A stretch of DNA of 64,000 bases from assembly GCF_001647085.1 (NCBI RefSeq), contig NZ_CP015520.1:868001-932000 (forward strand), given 5' to 3'. A program made the position numbers and the translations under genes. Each line of letters starts with the position of its first letter. The stretch's first letter is position 1. This stretch comes from Thermococcus piezophilus. GTDB taxonomy: Archaea; Methanobacteriota_B; Thermococci; Thermococcales; Thermococcaceae. The notes beneath the pieces are model-generated. The model worked only from the letters and a program-made list of their open reading frames with translations, was not told the origin of the DNA and searched no databases. Shown here piece after piece: positions 1-9,022 of the stretch.

Positions 1-113
1 CCCTTAACAAAGCTTATAGCCTTCTGTCTCAGCGGGCAGAAGAATCTGTCCAGTGGTTTTTCTAGGATGTTGTAGCGCTCCCCAAGCCTCGCGTACTTCT
101 CCCGGAAGCCCAT
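1..113 (-). CDS. Class I SAM-dependent methyltransferase, N-terminal fragment
   Basis: The first 37 codons of a gene that runs off the left edge. The peptide begins MGFREKYARLGERYN and continues with a charged helix ending in CPLRQKAISFVKG. This resembles the leader helix of small Thermococcales methyltransferases, in which the SAM-binding glycine-rich motif follows directly. That motif lies outside the window, so the family is an inference from the N-terminus only. The gene is divergent from the SPOUT methyltransferase that starts about 100 bases away. Confidence 0.5.
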   Translation of the reverse strand, partial: MGFREKYARLGERYNILEKPLDRFFCPLRQKAISFVK

Positions 114-212
114 GATCTCGAATTTTAATCAGTGGTTAAAACTCTTGCTGGATAGAAACGGGGAGTCGGCAGACTTTTAAGGCCGGACCCTAAAGCTCCT
201 CCGGTGATGCTC

Positions 213-842
213 ATGCCGTACCTGATAATCGAGCACCTGGAGGAGCTGAGGGAGTGGGTTCTCCTCGAGTACCGGCACGCGAGCGAGTGGTGGGGGGAGA
301 GACTGATATTCACCAACGTGGAGCCGCACGAAAGGGAAGAGCTGGCGAAGCTCGGCGGGGTTATACCGCAGAGTGTCACAGAGTTTCCCTTCGACAGGTC
401 GAAGCTCATAATCCTAGACCCCTTCGCAGAGGAGGAGCTTAGGCCCGAAGATATAAGTGAGGACAGCATAATAGTCGTCGGCGGAATCCTCGGCGACTTC
501 GAGTTCACCGGGAAGACCAAGAAGTTCATAACCGAGAAGATCGAGGGGGCAAGGGCCAGGCACATCGGGAGCGTTCAGTTCTCCATAGACGGCTCGGCTA
601 TCGTTGCGAAGCTGATTGCAGAGGGTAAACGCTTGGAGGGGATAGAACACGAGGAGAACCCAACGATAAAGCTCGACGAATTCAGCGAGATAACTCTCCA
701 CTACGCGGTTCCGAAGCTGGACGGAAAGCTCCTCCTAACGCCCGGGCTGATAGAACTCCAGAAGATGGAGCTGGGCTACACTGAAGACGAGATAATCGAC
801 GAGGAGCTTGAGGCGTTCGTTGAGGGGAAGGGAGAGCTCTAA
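213..842 (+). CDS. SPOUT-fold methyltransferase of the Sfm1/DUF431 family
   Basis: A protein of about 209 residues that matches by recall the archaeal COG2428 / PF04252 family. Yeast Sfm1, a protein arginine methyltransferase acting on ribosomal protein Rps3, belongs to the same family. The archaeal members are usually annotated as predicted RNA methyltransferases, so the substrate is uncertain. The glycine-rich segment IIVVGGILGDFEFTGKTK near residue 90 fits the knotted SAM-binding region. ATG at 213 is chosen because GGTGAT at 203-208 lies four bases upstream. The GTG at 204 and ATG at 207 fall inside that ribosome binding site. Confidence 0.75.
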   Translation: MPYLIIEHLEELREWVLLEYRHASEWWGERLIFTNVEPHEREELAKLGGVIPQSVTEFPFDRSKLIILDPFAEEELRPEDISEDSIIVVGGILGDFEFTGKTKKFITEKIEGARARHIGSVQFSIDGSAIVAKLIAEGKRLEGIEHEENPTIKLDEFSEITLHYAVPKLDGKLLLTPGLIELQKMELGYTEDEIIDEELEAFVEGKGEL

Positions 843-999
843 ACCGGATCCCTCCCCAACCCATTTCTGCGTTGCAGAATCTCTTGATGGATTCCGGGAA
901 CAGGTACTGTATTACACTTCTGACCATTAGCCACCATACGACATACATTGGCTGTTTTAATCCTATAAACTCTAGTGTACTAAACAAAATCCCAAAACG

Positions 1000-1012
1000 T
1001 AAAACTTATAAG
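1000..1012 (+). promoter_or_regulatory. BRE/TATA promoter of the small secreted protein gene
   Basis: The sequence aaaacttataagg looks like an archaeal BRE plus TATA box. It lies about 45 bases upstream of the ATG at 1055, which would put the transcript start near 1030-1037. The remaining 843-999 spacer shows no gene. Confidence 0.5.
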
Positions 1013-1054
1013 GCTCGGTACGTTGTTACTAATGCCCTCTATGGGGGTGTTAAT

Positions 1055-1401
1055 ATGAAACGTGGGATATTACTCGGAGTTCTCCTGGTTGGAGGACTGC
1101 TTGTAAGCCTCGTTCAACCCAAAGCTGCTGGACCCCCTGGGACCACAACAGCGATGTCAGGCAATGGAGTCAAGATGAGTGGGTCTGGGCCGGAATTCAT
1201 GGGCAAGTTCTCGTGTGCGATGGAAAGTTCCAGAGAATCCTCACAGACACAGTCTACGGAACAGCTACAGCAAAAGGAATGAAAGAGTGGTATGGGGGAA
1301 TTGTAAGAAGACCAGATATCTCGTATGCATACGTTAGGTACGTGAGATACAATGGAGACAGTGGTACAGCATTTGCAGATATACCCAACTACTTTGGATG
1401 A
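1055..1401 (+). pseudogene. Small secreted protein, frameshifted
   Basis: ATG at 1055 follows a strong GGGGGTG ribosome binding site and opens a typical signal peptide (MKRGILLGVLLVGGLLVSL). That reading frame then becomes Ser/Gln-rich and stops at 1282. From about 1200 a different frame carries protein-like sequence (GTATAKGMKEWYGG, then YAYVRYVRYNGDSG) ending at a stop at 1401. Joining the two gives a secreted protein of about 115 residues with one frameshift near 1200-1212. The family is not recognised. The downstream membrane-anchored gene at 1435 starts 33 bases later with its own ribosome binding site. Confidence 0.55.
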
Positions 1402-1434
1402 ATAATTAATCATGTAATAACAGGAGGCAAGAAT

Positions 1435-2478
1435 ATGAAAAAATCCCTTGCGTTTTTTATTGTTTTTCTTATAGCCTCAACGGCATTTCTCCTACCGTTA
1501 CAGGCATCGACTGTCCCATACTGGTTCAAAGAAGGAACCTACATTAAATACGCAATGAAAATGCCCTACAATCCCGAGAAAAACGAGGTAAACATCTTCA
1601 TGATCTGGCCAAGACTCCTTCCGAAGGACGCTTACAACAGGATTAAAGAGGTCTATGAAGGGGATGCTGGCCTCTTCAAAATTGACAACCGTAGCATAAT
1701 ATCGCTCTTCGTTACAGGAGATTCGCACTTGACTTTTGAGATTTTTAATGTCACTAATGAGACCGCTCTCGTGAGGGTTACTCTGGAAATGAACAACGTG
1801 AGCGTGAGACCGGGAGTAACCCTTCCCCGCTTGGTCTTATCAAAAGTTCTCCACCTAAACCTGAGCAACATGATGTACTACGAAGAAGACGGCACTCCAA
1901 TCGGACCACCCATGTTCTTCATAAACCCCACCCACCCGCCGAAAAAGGGGGATTATCTTCTCACTCCAGCTTTTCTGAAGAAATACGGCCTTAGGGGGAA
2001 TGATATTGTCGTAACGAACGTCTCCTTCACTTGGATGGAAGACAAAATCCTCCACACACATTACAGGGACTTTATTCCACCCTATCTGTTTGTTGAGAGC
2101 AAGGGTGCATATATTATTGATGACCTAACAACGGGTGAGAGCCATAGTGTTTTAATTGAGCTGATTTACGAACCGGACACGGGTATTCTTATAACAACAA
2201 TTTTCGCAGATATGACGTCAGAACTGACAAGTTTGGGGGTTATAGGAGCGATTGCTCTTGACAGGGTAAACTCCCGGAAGCTTAAGAAGATCATCGACGA
2301 AGGAAAGGACGATAGGGAGTGGTGGGCTCAGGGATTCAACCTCTACGACACCAACATCAAGCTCCCTGACTACGGGAGCGGGCGTTCACCTTCGACGCCG
2401 GCTAAGTACTTCTTCGCCCTCTCGCTCGTCATTCTCGCTGTGATCTTCCTGTGGACGGAAAGGAGGCGGAAGAGGTGA
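1435..2478 (+). CDS. Secreted membrane-anchored protein of an ABC transporter operon
   Basis: A 347-residue protein with a signal peptide (MKKSLAFFIVFLIAS), a large extracellular domain with several Asn-X-Thr/Ser sites (NVTNETALV, MNNVSV), and one C-terminal membrane helix (YFFALSLVILAVIFLW) followed by an Arg/Lys-rich cytoplasmic tail. The start follows a CAGGAGG site. Its stop overlaps the GTG start of the next gene, so it is translationally coupled to the ABC operon. No enzymatic motif is seen. A sensor or cell-surface accessory for the transporter is only an inference from context. Confidence 0.7.
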   Translation: MKKSLAFFIVFLIASTAFLLPLQASTVPYWFKEGTYIKYAMKMPYNPEKNEVNIFMIWPRLLPKDAYNRIKEVYEGDAGLFKIDNRSIISLFVTGDSHLTFEIFNVTNETALVRVTLEMNNVSVRPGVTLPRLVLSKVLHLNLSNMMYYEEDGTPIGPPMFFINPTHPPKKGDYLLTPAFLKKYGLRGNDIVVTNVSFTWMEDKILHTHYRDFIPPYLFVESKGAYIIDDLTTGESHSVLIELIYEPDTGILITTIFADMTSELTSLGVIGAIALDRVNSRKLKKIIDEGKDDREWWAQGFNLYDTNIKLPDYGSGRSPSTPAKYFFALSLVILAVIFLWTERRRKR

Positions 2479-4051
2479 CGTGGAAAGCGCTTTTCCTGGT
2501 ATTTTTGATGGCCGGTTTGCTCATCCCTCCTGTGTATTCAGCTGTAGAAGCTATGGAGAAGCCCGGCTACCTGTTCGTTGAGGCACCCAGTGGCCTGGTG
2601 GCTGAGATAGTAGGGGTAGCTCTTACGCTACTCCCGTAGGTCTGGTGCTCCCTCCTGGAAACTACACCGTCAGGATAACCGGAAACGTCACGGTGGTTGC
2701 CCAGGTTTCAGTGGTGGCCGAAACCGCCACCATCGTTCGCGTGAATCCCAGTGAGATTGCAGAGGCGGTTTCAGGGGAGGGAATCGTGTCGATAAGGGCA
2801 ATCTTCAACGAGAGTGCCAACTACAGCCGGGAGAAGCTCAACCCACCATTCAATCCGTTTGCGTTCCCTGGGGGGTGTGGAAGTAACTCCGGGTATCTCA
2901 ACATATCAAACCCTTACCCAATGGGTCTCGCAGTGCGGGGAAGGGACGAGGTGTACATAACCCTCAATGGAACCTTTATGCATATTGGAGACGATGACGG
3001 GAAACCCTGTATTTTCTATGTTGAAGTGTATCCCGGGGGAAGCGAAAGACAAGAAAGTGTCAGGAACGCCACCTACCTCGTCCCGTGGGCGCGGCTGGAG
3101 ATAACCTCTGTTCCCGAGGATCTAACGTTTTACATCAACGGGGGCCACAATAGGTACATCTTCTATACCCCCATGGGCCTCTACGTTCCCGCAATCCCCC
3201 ATGACGTCTACAACGCCACCGCCATCGGTTACTACGGAACGATACGGATTCCGATAATTCACAGGCTCGACACCCACGTCGTTGGGATAGCGGAGAACCA
3301 CTACCTCATCGAAAGCGTCGTCAGGGTTGTTCCCAATGAGACTCACCACATTAATGTGGACATGAAAAAGGTGAAGTCTGCCCTGACGGTGGAGGAGAAG
3401 ACGGTGAAAGCGGTTGCCCTTGAGATCGATTCGGAGCCCGGGAATGCCTCGCTCGTCGTCACCGATGGGGTCCTGAGGGCCTTCGCCACCACGCCCGCCA
3501 CGCTGTTCCTCCCTCCCGGGAACTACACGGTCATAGCCTCCAGGGGCAACCTCTCCGCCCGGGAATCGGTGGTTCTGGTCGAGAGCTCAAGCGTCTTCCT
3601 GAAGCTCTCCCCGGCCAGCGCAACCCTCACGGTCGTGACCTATCCAGGCAACGCGACGGTGCTCTTGAACGGCAAGGAGGTCGTGGCAAGAAACCTCACC
3701 CTCAGCCCCGGACGCTACAACCTCACCGTGAAGGCCCCGGGCTACCTCATGAAGAGCGTGGAGGTAATCCTCGCGCCCAACGAATCGAAGAGGATTGAAG
3801 TGAACCTAGAGAAGAAGCCCGCGATGGAAAGCCCGGAAATCGTTGTTCCAAAGCCTTCAAGAGGATTGGACGAAACCAACTCGGAGAAGAAGACCCCGAC
3901 CAAGGAAAACGACACCCCCGGAGACACCCAAACCCTCCCGGCACCTCCCTCTGGCCCGCCGGGAAGGCACTACTACTTCCTGTGGGTCAAGGTAGTTATC
4001 CTTACAGGGGTCGTGGGTGCAGTCTACCTGGTGCTGAGACTGAGGAGGTGA
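2475..4051 (+). pseudogene. PEGA-like secreted membrane protein with one frameshift
   Basis: GTG at 2475 overlaps the previous stop and follows GGAGGCGG. It opens a signal peptide (TWKALFLVFLMAGLLIPP). The frame is lost near 2611-2616 at a GGGG run. Adding one base gives SSYATPVGLVLPPGNYTV, which joins the long second frame exactly. The rest contains repeated PEGA-type units (LPPGNYTV near 2650 and 3515, and a third unit near 3645-3780 reading VLLNGKEV then LSPGRYNLTVKAPGYL). A Pro/Thr-rich stalk and a C-terminal helix ending RLRR follow. One homopolymer indel in an otherwise intact gene could be a sequencing error. Confidence 0.75.
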
Positions 4052-4055
4052 GGCA

Positions 4056-4826
4056 ATGAGGGCCCAGATAAGGTGGGAACTTGAGGATCCCTACAACCTC
4101 ATCGTCTTCATGTTCGGCTTTATCATGCTCGGCATCACCTTCTTTTCCGGCCTCACGAGCAACGATACCGTGTTCATGATAGCCGGACCGGACAGCGTAA
4201 TAGTTTCCGAATCTGCCAAGAACATTGGCCTCACCCTTCCGAGACTGGGAGTTGAGGAGTACACGATATTTGCCCTCACTGGAGCGTTGCTGGTTTCGCT
4301 GATGCTCAGGTACGACAGAGATACCAGGGTTGCCAAAAGCGTCTACAGCCTGCCCGTCAGGAACCACTCCGTGGTCCTTTCGAAGGCACTCTCCGCCATG
4401 GTGCTGCTCTTCCTCGCCTCAATCCTGCCGGCCTTTCTGGCGTTCTTCTACATTTACGGAGATATCCCGAACCTCGTGAAGAAAGCTCTCCTCGATGAGG
4501 GTTTTTTGGCAGGCTACATCCTCTACTGGGTGATGATGGTGCTTTATGGGGTGTCCCTGTCTGCCCTGGTTGCGATGCTCTCCCCGAACACCTTCGCCTC
4601 CCTCTTGGGAAGTATCACGCTCCTTTACGTCCCCCTCGTGCTCAAACTGAGGAACCTTCCCCCCGCGATAATTGATGATGCGTTCTTCAAGGCCTACACG
4701 ACTCAGTTTTACCCCGCCGACAGGATAGTGGCGTTCCTTGACGGTTCCTTCTACGTGGGGCTTCTCCTTCCGGCGGTGATGCTGGGGATAGCTCTTATAC
4801 TCAGCGAGTGGAGGGACGTCTCATGA
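4056..4826 (+). CDS. ABC-2 type transporter permease
   Basis: A 256-residue protein with about six hydrophobic segments, including YNLIVFMFGFIMLGITFFSG near the N-terminus and VGLLLPAVMLGIALIL at the end. It belongs with the ABC-2 permease type: short, helix-rich, no periplasmic binding domain. The segment RYDRDTRVAKSVYSLPVR after the second helix is the usual coupling region. The start follows GAGGTGAGGC, and the stop overlaps the next start as ATGA. With the ATPase at 5257 it probably forms an exporter or a membrane-protein extraction system. The substrate is unknown. Confidence 0.8.
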   Translation: MRAQIRWELEDPYNLIVFMFGFIMLGITFFSGLTSNDTVFMIAGPDSVIVSESAKNIGLTLPRLGVEEYTIFALTGALLVSLMLRYDRDTRVAKSVYSLPVRNHSVVLSKALSAMVLLFLASILPAFLAFFYIYGDIPNLVKKALLDEGFLAGYILYWVMMVLYGVSLSALVAMLSPNTFASLLGSITLLYVPLVLKLRNLPPAIIDDAFFKAYTTQFYPADRIVAFLDGSFYVGLLLPAVMLGIALILSEWRDVS

Positions 4827-5260
4827 GGCTCCTGAAGGCGGTACTGCTGTCGGTGGTCATCATGACCCTCCTCGTGTTCCCGATAGAGAAGAACATGCTA
4901 ATCCAGCCAATTTCTGAGGTCATCCTCATGGAGCAGGGGATCATCGTGCCCTCTTCGGGAATGGCCATACTGAGCTCCAGCGCGGACGATGGAACGGGCT
5001 ACACCGTCAGGGTCTTCGACCCCGAAAGCGGAAGGACAATCCTTGAGAGGAACGTGACTGGCAGCTTCAGGGGCAGGATCGTGCTGGAGCATTCTGGCCC
5101 CTACTACTTCTCGATCCGGACCATGACGCCCGTGACGATAGCGGTGAGGGTCATCAACAGGTACCCCTCGGTAGCGGTGCTCAACATAAGATACGGTCTG
5201 GGGACAATGAGTGCCTTCCTACTGGCGGTTATCCTGCTGAGGGAGGGGCGAAGGAAATGA
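4823..5260 (+). CDS. Membrane protein of the ABC transporter operon
   Basis: A protein of about 145 residues, with a membrane helix at each end (LKAVLLSVVIMTLLVFPI; MSAFLLAVILLREGRR) and a beta-rich extracellular part between them. Its start and stop overlap both neighbours by four bases (ATGA at each junction), so it is an integral operon member. No family is recognised. Context suggests an accessory subunit of the ABC-2 system. Confidence 0.7.
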   Translation: MRLLKAVLLSVVIMTLLVFPIEKNMLIQPISEVILMEQGIIVPSSGMAILSSSADDGTGYTVRVFDPESGRTILERNVTGSFRGRIVLEHSGPYYFSIRTMTPVTIAVRVINRYPSVAVLNIRYGLGTMSAFLLAVILLREGRRK

Positions 5261-5919
5261 TAACCGCGAGGAACCTCACCAAGCGGTTCGGGAGGCTGGT
5301 TGCCCTGAATTCGATAAACCTTGAAATCGATGAGGGATTTACGCTCATCCTCGGTCCCAACGGCGGTGGAAAATCAACGTTCCTCAATCTCTGTGCCGGC
5401 CTGTACAGGCCGAGCAGGGGAGAAATCAAAGTGTTGGGAGAAAATCCGTGGAGCAACGATGGACTGAGGAGAAGAATAGGGGTCTCCTTCGACCCCCCTG
5501 CGCTCCCAAAACACAGAACAGCCAGGGAATGGCTCGGCTACCTGGCGGAGGTCAAGAGATTGGATGAAGACGAAGTCCTCAAGGCGGCGGAGCTGTTCTC
5601 CGCGGTGAAATACCTCGACAGGAAGATGGGGGAGTACTCCGCCGGCATGCTCAAAAGAATCAGCCTCACCCAGGCGTTCCTCGGAAAACCGGAACTGGTG
5701 CTCCTGGACGAGCCACTGGCGAATCTCGACCTGGAGGGAATCAGAGAAGTAACGGAAGTCATAGGCGAGCAGGCGGAAAAGGGGGCCAACATGGTCGTGG
5801 TCTCCCACATCTGGCGCCCGCTGGTTGAGTTCGCGGACAGAATCTTTGTGATAGCCGCGGGGAGGGTGGTGCTGGCAGGAACTCCTGAGGAGGTAATCCC
5901 CCAAATTGAGGAGATTTAA
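5257..5919 (+). CDS. ABC transporter ATP-binding protein
   Basis: A 220-residue ATPase with all main motifs. Walker A is GPNGGGKST near residue 36, the Q-loop region follows, a somewhat degenerate signature is YSAGMLKRISLTQA, and Walker B is LVLLDEPLANLDLEG. The switch His is in VVVSHIWRP. It is the energising subunit for the permease at 4056. It overlaps the preceding gene by four bases and converges with the DUF2103 gene, with a four-base tail overlap. Confidence 0.92.
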   Translation: MITARNLTKRFGRLVALNSINLEIDEGFTLILGPNGGGKSTFLNLCAGLYRPSRGEIKVLGENPWSNDGLRRRIGVSFDPPALPKHRTAREWLGYLAEVKRLDEDEVLKAAELFSAVKYLDRKMGEYSAGMLKRISLTQAFLGKPELVLLDEPLANLDLEGIREVTEVIGEQAEKGANMVVVSHIWRPLVEFADRIFVIAAGRVVLAGTPEEVIPQIEEI

Positions 5920-6212
5920 CCGCACCATTCACCCACCGTCCTCTCAATCTCCCTCCAAACCCTCTCCCTGTCTTCCTTATCAACAACCAGGAAGATTTCC
6001 TGAACACTGCCATCACTCTTCGCTATCAGCTTCAACCCGGTGATCGTTTCCCGCGAGACCTTTATCTCGAAGCCCCTTGAGTCGCTCGCATATATCCTGC
6101 CTGGGATCACTTTCTTAACTCCGGAAATCTGAGCTATCTCTTCGAGGGGCTTTTCAAGGCCTTTGAGAAAGTGGTGCTCTCTCTTGACGCCCTTCTTGAA
6201 GTGCTTGGGCAT
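5916..6212 (-). CDS. DUF2103 family protein
   Basis: A 98-residue protein starting MPKHFKKGVKREHHFLKG. The His pair and the later segment ISGVKKVIPGRIYA fit my memory of DUF2103, predicted to bind metal, found in archaea and cyanobacteria. No clear ribosome binding site precedes ATG 6212, so it may be leaderless. Function unknown. Confidence 0.65.
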   Translation of the reverse strand: MPKHFKKGVKREHHFLKGLEKPLEEIAQISGVKKVIPGRIYASDSRGFEIKVSRETITGLKLIAKSDGSVQEIFLVVDKEDRERVWREIERTVGEWCG

Positions 6213-6223
6213 GTTTGAGAATA

Positions 6224-7304
6224 TTAGGTGGGCTTTTTAGCGTTTTCTCTCATTTCTTCACCCCGAAGAACCCCCATGAACTCTATGACGGCCAGGAGAA
6301 TGACGGCAGTCCAGAAGGCGACTTCATGCGTCTCCGTGGGATTACAGTCTCTGAACGACACGTTCCCGGCATTCACAATAAACCCACTGCCCGCGGGCTC
6401 TCCAAGCTTGAACGCCTTCAAAGTCCCGTTGTAGTGGATGACGTAAACCGCTGAAATCGAACGCACAGGAATTTCCTCGTTCCCAAAGATGAGGAGCTCG
6501 CCGGTGGAGTTCGCATCGGGCGCGAAATAGTGCATTACATCGGGGGATCATCAAAATGCCGCTTTCCAACGGGTAAACGCTGATATGTTCCGCCTCCTCC
6601 TCGCTCCAGAGGTAGGGCCTGAGCCTTTCTACGGGTATGGAAACCTTCCCCTGCCCAGGGCTACGATAAGGTTTCCGTCCCGCAGGTCCGGCTTGAGGGA
6701 GATGGTGGACTTTCCGGGTTATCCCCGACGAGGCTGGTTCTGCTCCCCTCTTTAACGACGGTCACGCCCTTGAAGTAGGCTCCGTTCTCCTCTCTGGTCA
6801 AATCCAGCGTATCGACCGTCACGTTCTTGGTGATGTTTATCGCCACGAGCTTCCACGGCGCAACCCTGACCACGAGGTAGGGCATCGCGACGGCGAAGTC
6901 CATCTGATAGTCCTCAATCTCCGGCCTTATCGTGGTGATCCTCTCAAAGCAGCCCTCCCCCGGACGGAAGACTTCAAGTGAGTTGTTTCCGATTGTTGGG
7001 GTGATGAAGACGTAGTATAAACCCCTGTACCAGTAAACCACTGGCTTCTCCCACGATTCGTCTATTAAGTATGCCCCGCTGGAGTTGGCGTAGAAGTTGA
7101 AGCTCAGACAGCAGACTGTGAGGACGAGCGAACCGCTCATGGAGGGGGAGTACGTTGTGTAAGTCACCGAAAGGATAGCTGAATCGCCTGAGATGATGAC
7201 CACATCAAACTCCATTCTTTCGGCCCCGTTGTACCCTGCAGAAGCATGAGGAAGAGGTGCGAGAACTGCCAGGGCTAAAAAAGAAGTCCAATGGCCCTCC
7301 TCAT
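6224..7304 (-). pseudogene. Secreted membrane-anchored protein with four frameshifts
   Basis: ATG 7304 lies two bases after the arcS stop codon. Reading MRRAIGLLF, the frame breaks in a T6 run near 7280. One extra T restores a perfect signal peptide (LALAVLAPLPHASAGYNG). The frame then runs 7215-6700, shifts near 6706-6716, again near 6655 and again near 6548, and ends at 6224 after a C-terminal membrane helix (FWTAVILLAVIEFMG). Restored, it would be about 355 residues with a single-pass anchor. All four indels sit in or beside homopolymers. The protein family is not recognised. Confidence 0.7.
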
Positions 7305-7306
7305 AG

Positions 7307-9013
7307 CTATGCCCTTTTCCTGACCTTCACGGCAACGCCCTTCTTAGCCCTCACCATCTCCTCGCCGCTGAGGACGGCCTTCCCGACGCCAATAATCCTC
7401 TCGTCCCTAACAACGCCAACGATGTCGTCCGGACGAATTCTCTCATCGGCCTCGCCAACGCCCACTGCGAAGACATCACCGCGGAGCTCGAAGTCCACCT
7501 TCACCCAGTATGACTTTATGGCATCGTATATCCTCTGCATTCCGTAGGGCGTTACGCTTATCACGCCGTCCCTGTAGGTACCCGTCTGCTGGTTGTCCAC
7601 GAAGAGCCTCAGCATCTTCGAGCCCTTGACCTGGCAGTTCTCTGGGAGAACGGCCTCTCCAGCGCCAACGCCGAAGTAGAAGTCGAAGACCTTCCTTATG
7701 CCCTCAAAGTAGCGGTAGGTCCTGTCCTCCTTGGTTCCCTCAAGGTCGAACTGGCTCAGCGTTTCTCTCAGCGAGTTCAGGCTCTCCCTGCTCGTGGTCC
7801 CGTTCTCCACGCGGGTGAAGATTATCTCCCTGCCGCTTATCTCCGAGGCTAGCTTGGCTATCTCCACGTAGGCCTCGTCGAGGTGGGCTATTATCGGGAC
7901 GTCCTTCGGGTACTTCTCCAGGGTCTTCGCGAGCAGCTTTGCCGCTGGCTTGATCTCCTCCTCACTCCAGTGACCGGTGACGACTATGTCGTACTTTGCT
8001 AACCACTCCCACTCCCTTGGGACGACTCCGAAGGGGGAGGTTAAAATCAGCTCGTGGACCTTTGCTATGCCAGAGCCTAGGGCTTCTTTCATTGCCTTGC
8101 GGTAGAGCGTGTGGGAGCGCGAGTGGGAGTAGGGCTTTTTAGCTGAGCAGGGGAAGAGGAGGAGCAACTCGGTGTTCTTGGGCGGAACGAACCTCTCCAC
8201 AACGCGAGCATGCCAGCGCTTAACCTCTGGCCGCCTGATAGAGGCGTCGCTTATGAAGTAGACCGTCTCCTTCTGGATCGGCGTGTATTTTTCGAGGTAA
8301 TCGCCGTGTTCTAGGTCGGCTATTCTGAGTATGCCCGCGTGATACTGGGTGTGGAAGAGGTTCTCAACCAGATAGCGAAGCTTGCCTTCTTCTAGGGCCT
8401 TTCTGACGAGAAGTATTGTCTCACGGGCGAAGTCAAGGGAGTTCTCGCCTTCTCTCCAAATGAAGGGGCTGTACTGCGTGAATCCCTTACCGTGGAAGTC
8501 GTAGAGCTTCAGCGAGCGGGTGTCGAACGCATCAACGCCGAGGTAAACTGCCAATGGGTAGAAGAAGGGCTCCAAATCGGCGATTATCATGATGTTCGGA
8601 AACCTCTCGCGGAGCTCCCTCATGATTCTCACGAAGTAGCGGTACTCCTTGACGAGAATCTTAGAGTTGCCCAGATAAACGGCCTCGAAGTTGTACCGCT
8701 CGATTATCTTGAAGAACTCAGGAAGATACTCGGTTCTCCTTAATGCCGGGAGATAGAAGGCGTTGAAGCCTTCGTAGTTCACGCTCCAGAGCCTTCCGAT
8801 GGCCTTCTCTATGACCTCGGAAGGGGTGTAAAAGCCGAGTGGTATCGCTGGGGCGAGGTTGAAGTCGTACTCCCTAGGCTCGCTTGGATGGAAGAAGGAG
8901 TTGAAGGGGGAGATGGTAAAATCTACCCCAGCCAAAGCGGGGGTTCTAAAGGAGTAATCTCCCAATCTAACGAGGCCCAGTCTTCCAGGACCTTCGTGTC
9001 TGAGTGCCTCCAT
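7307..9013 (-). CDS. arcS: Archaeosine synthase subunit ArcS
   Basis: A 568-residue paralogue of tRNA-guanine transglycosylase. The diagnostic ArcS signature PCSAKKPYSHSRSH begins at residue 288, and a PUA RNA-binding domain occupies the last 80 or so residues (SKMLRLFVDNQQTGTYRDG to KKGVAVKVRK). In Thermococcus, ArcS attaches lysine to preQ0 at position 15 of tRNA. The radical SAM partner RaSEA, not in this window, then yields archaeosine. It follows a coiled-coil gene by nine bases and is followed two bases later by the broken secreted-protein gene, so the three are probably co-transcribed. Confidence 0.9.
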   Translation of the reverse strand: MEALRHEGPGRLGLVRLGDYSFRTPALAGVDFTISPFNSFFHPSEPREYDFNLAPAIPLGFYTPSEVIEKAIGRLWSVNYEGFNAFYLPALRRTEYLPEFFKIIERYNFEAVYLGNSKILVKEYRYFVRIMRELRERFPNIMIIADLEPFFYPLAVYLGVDAFDTRSLKLYDFHGKGFTQYSPFIWREGENSLDFARETILLVRKALEEGKLRYLVENLFHTQYHAGILRIADLEHGDYLEKYTPIQKETVYFISDASIRRPEVKRWHARVVERFVPPKNTELLLLFPCSAKKPYSHSRSHTLYRKAMKEALGSGIAKVHELILTSPFGVVPREWEWLAKYDIVVTGHWSEEEIKPAAKLLAKTLEKYPKDVPIIAHLDEAYVEIAKLASEISGREIIFTRVENGTTSRESLNSLRETLSQFDLEGTKEDRTYRYFEGIRKVFDFYFGVGAGEAVLPENCQVKGSKMLRLFVDNQQTGTYRDGVISVTPYGMQRIYDAIKSYWVKVDFELRGDVFAVGVGEADERIRPDDIVGVVRDERIIGVGKAVLSGEEMVRAKKGVAVKVRKRA

Positions 9014-9022
9014 GGTCAGGCC

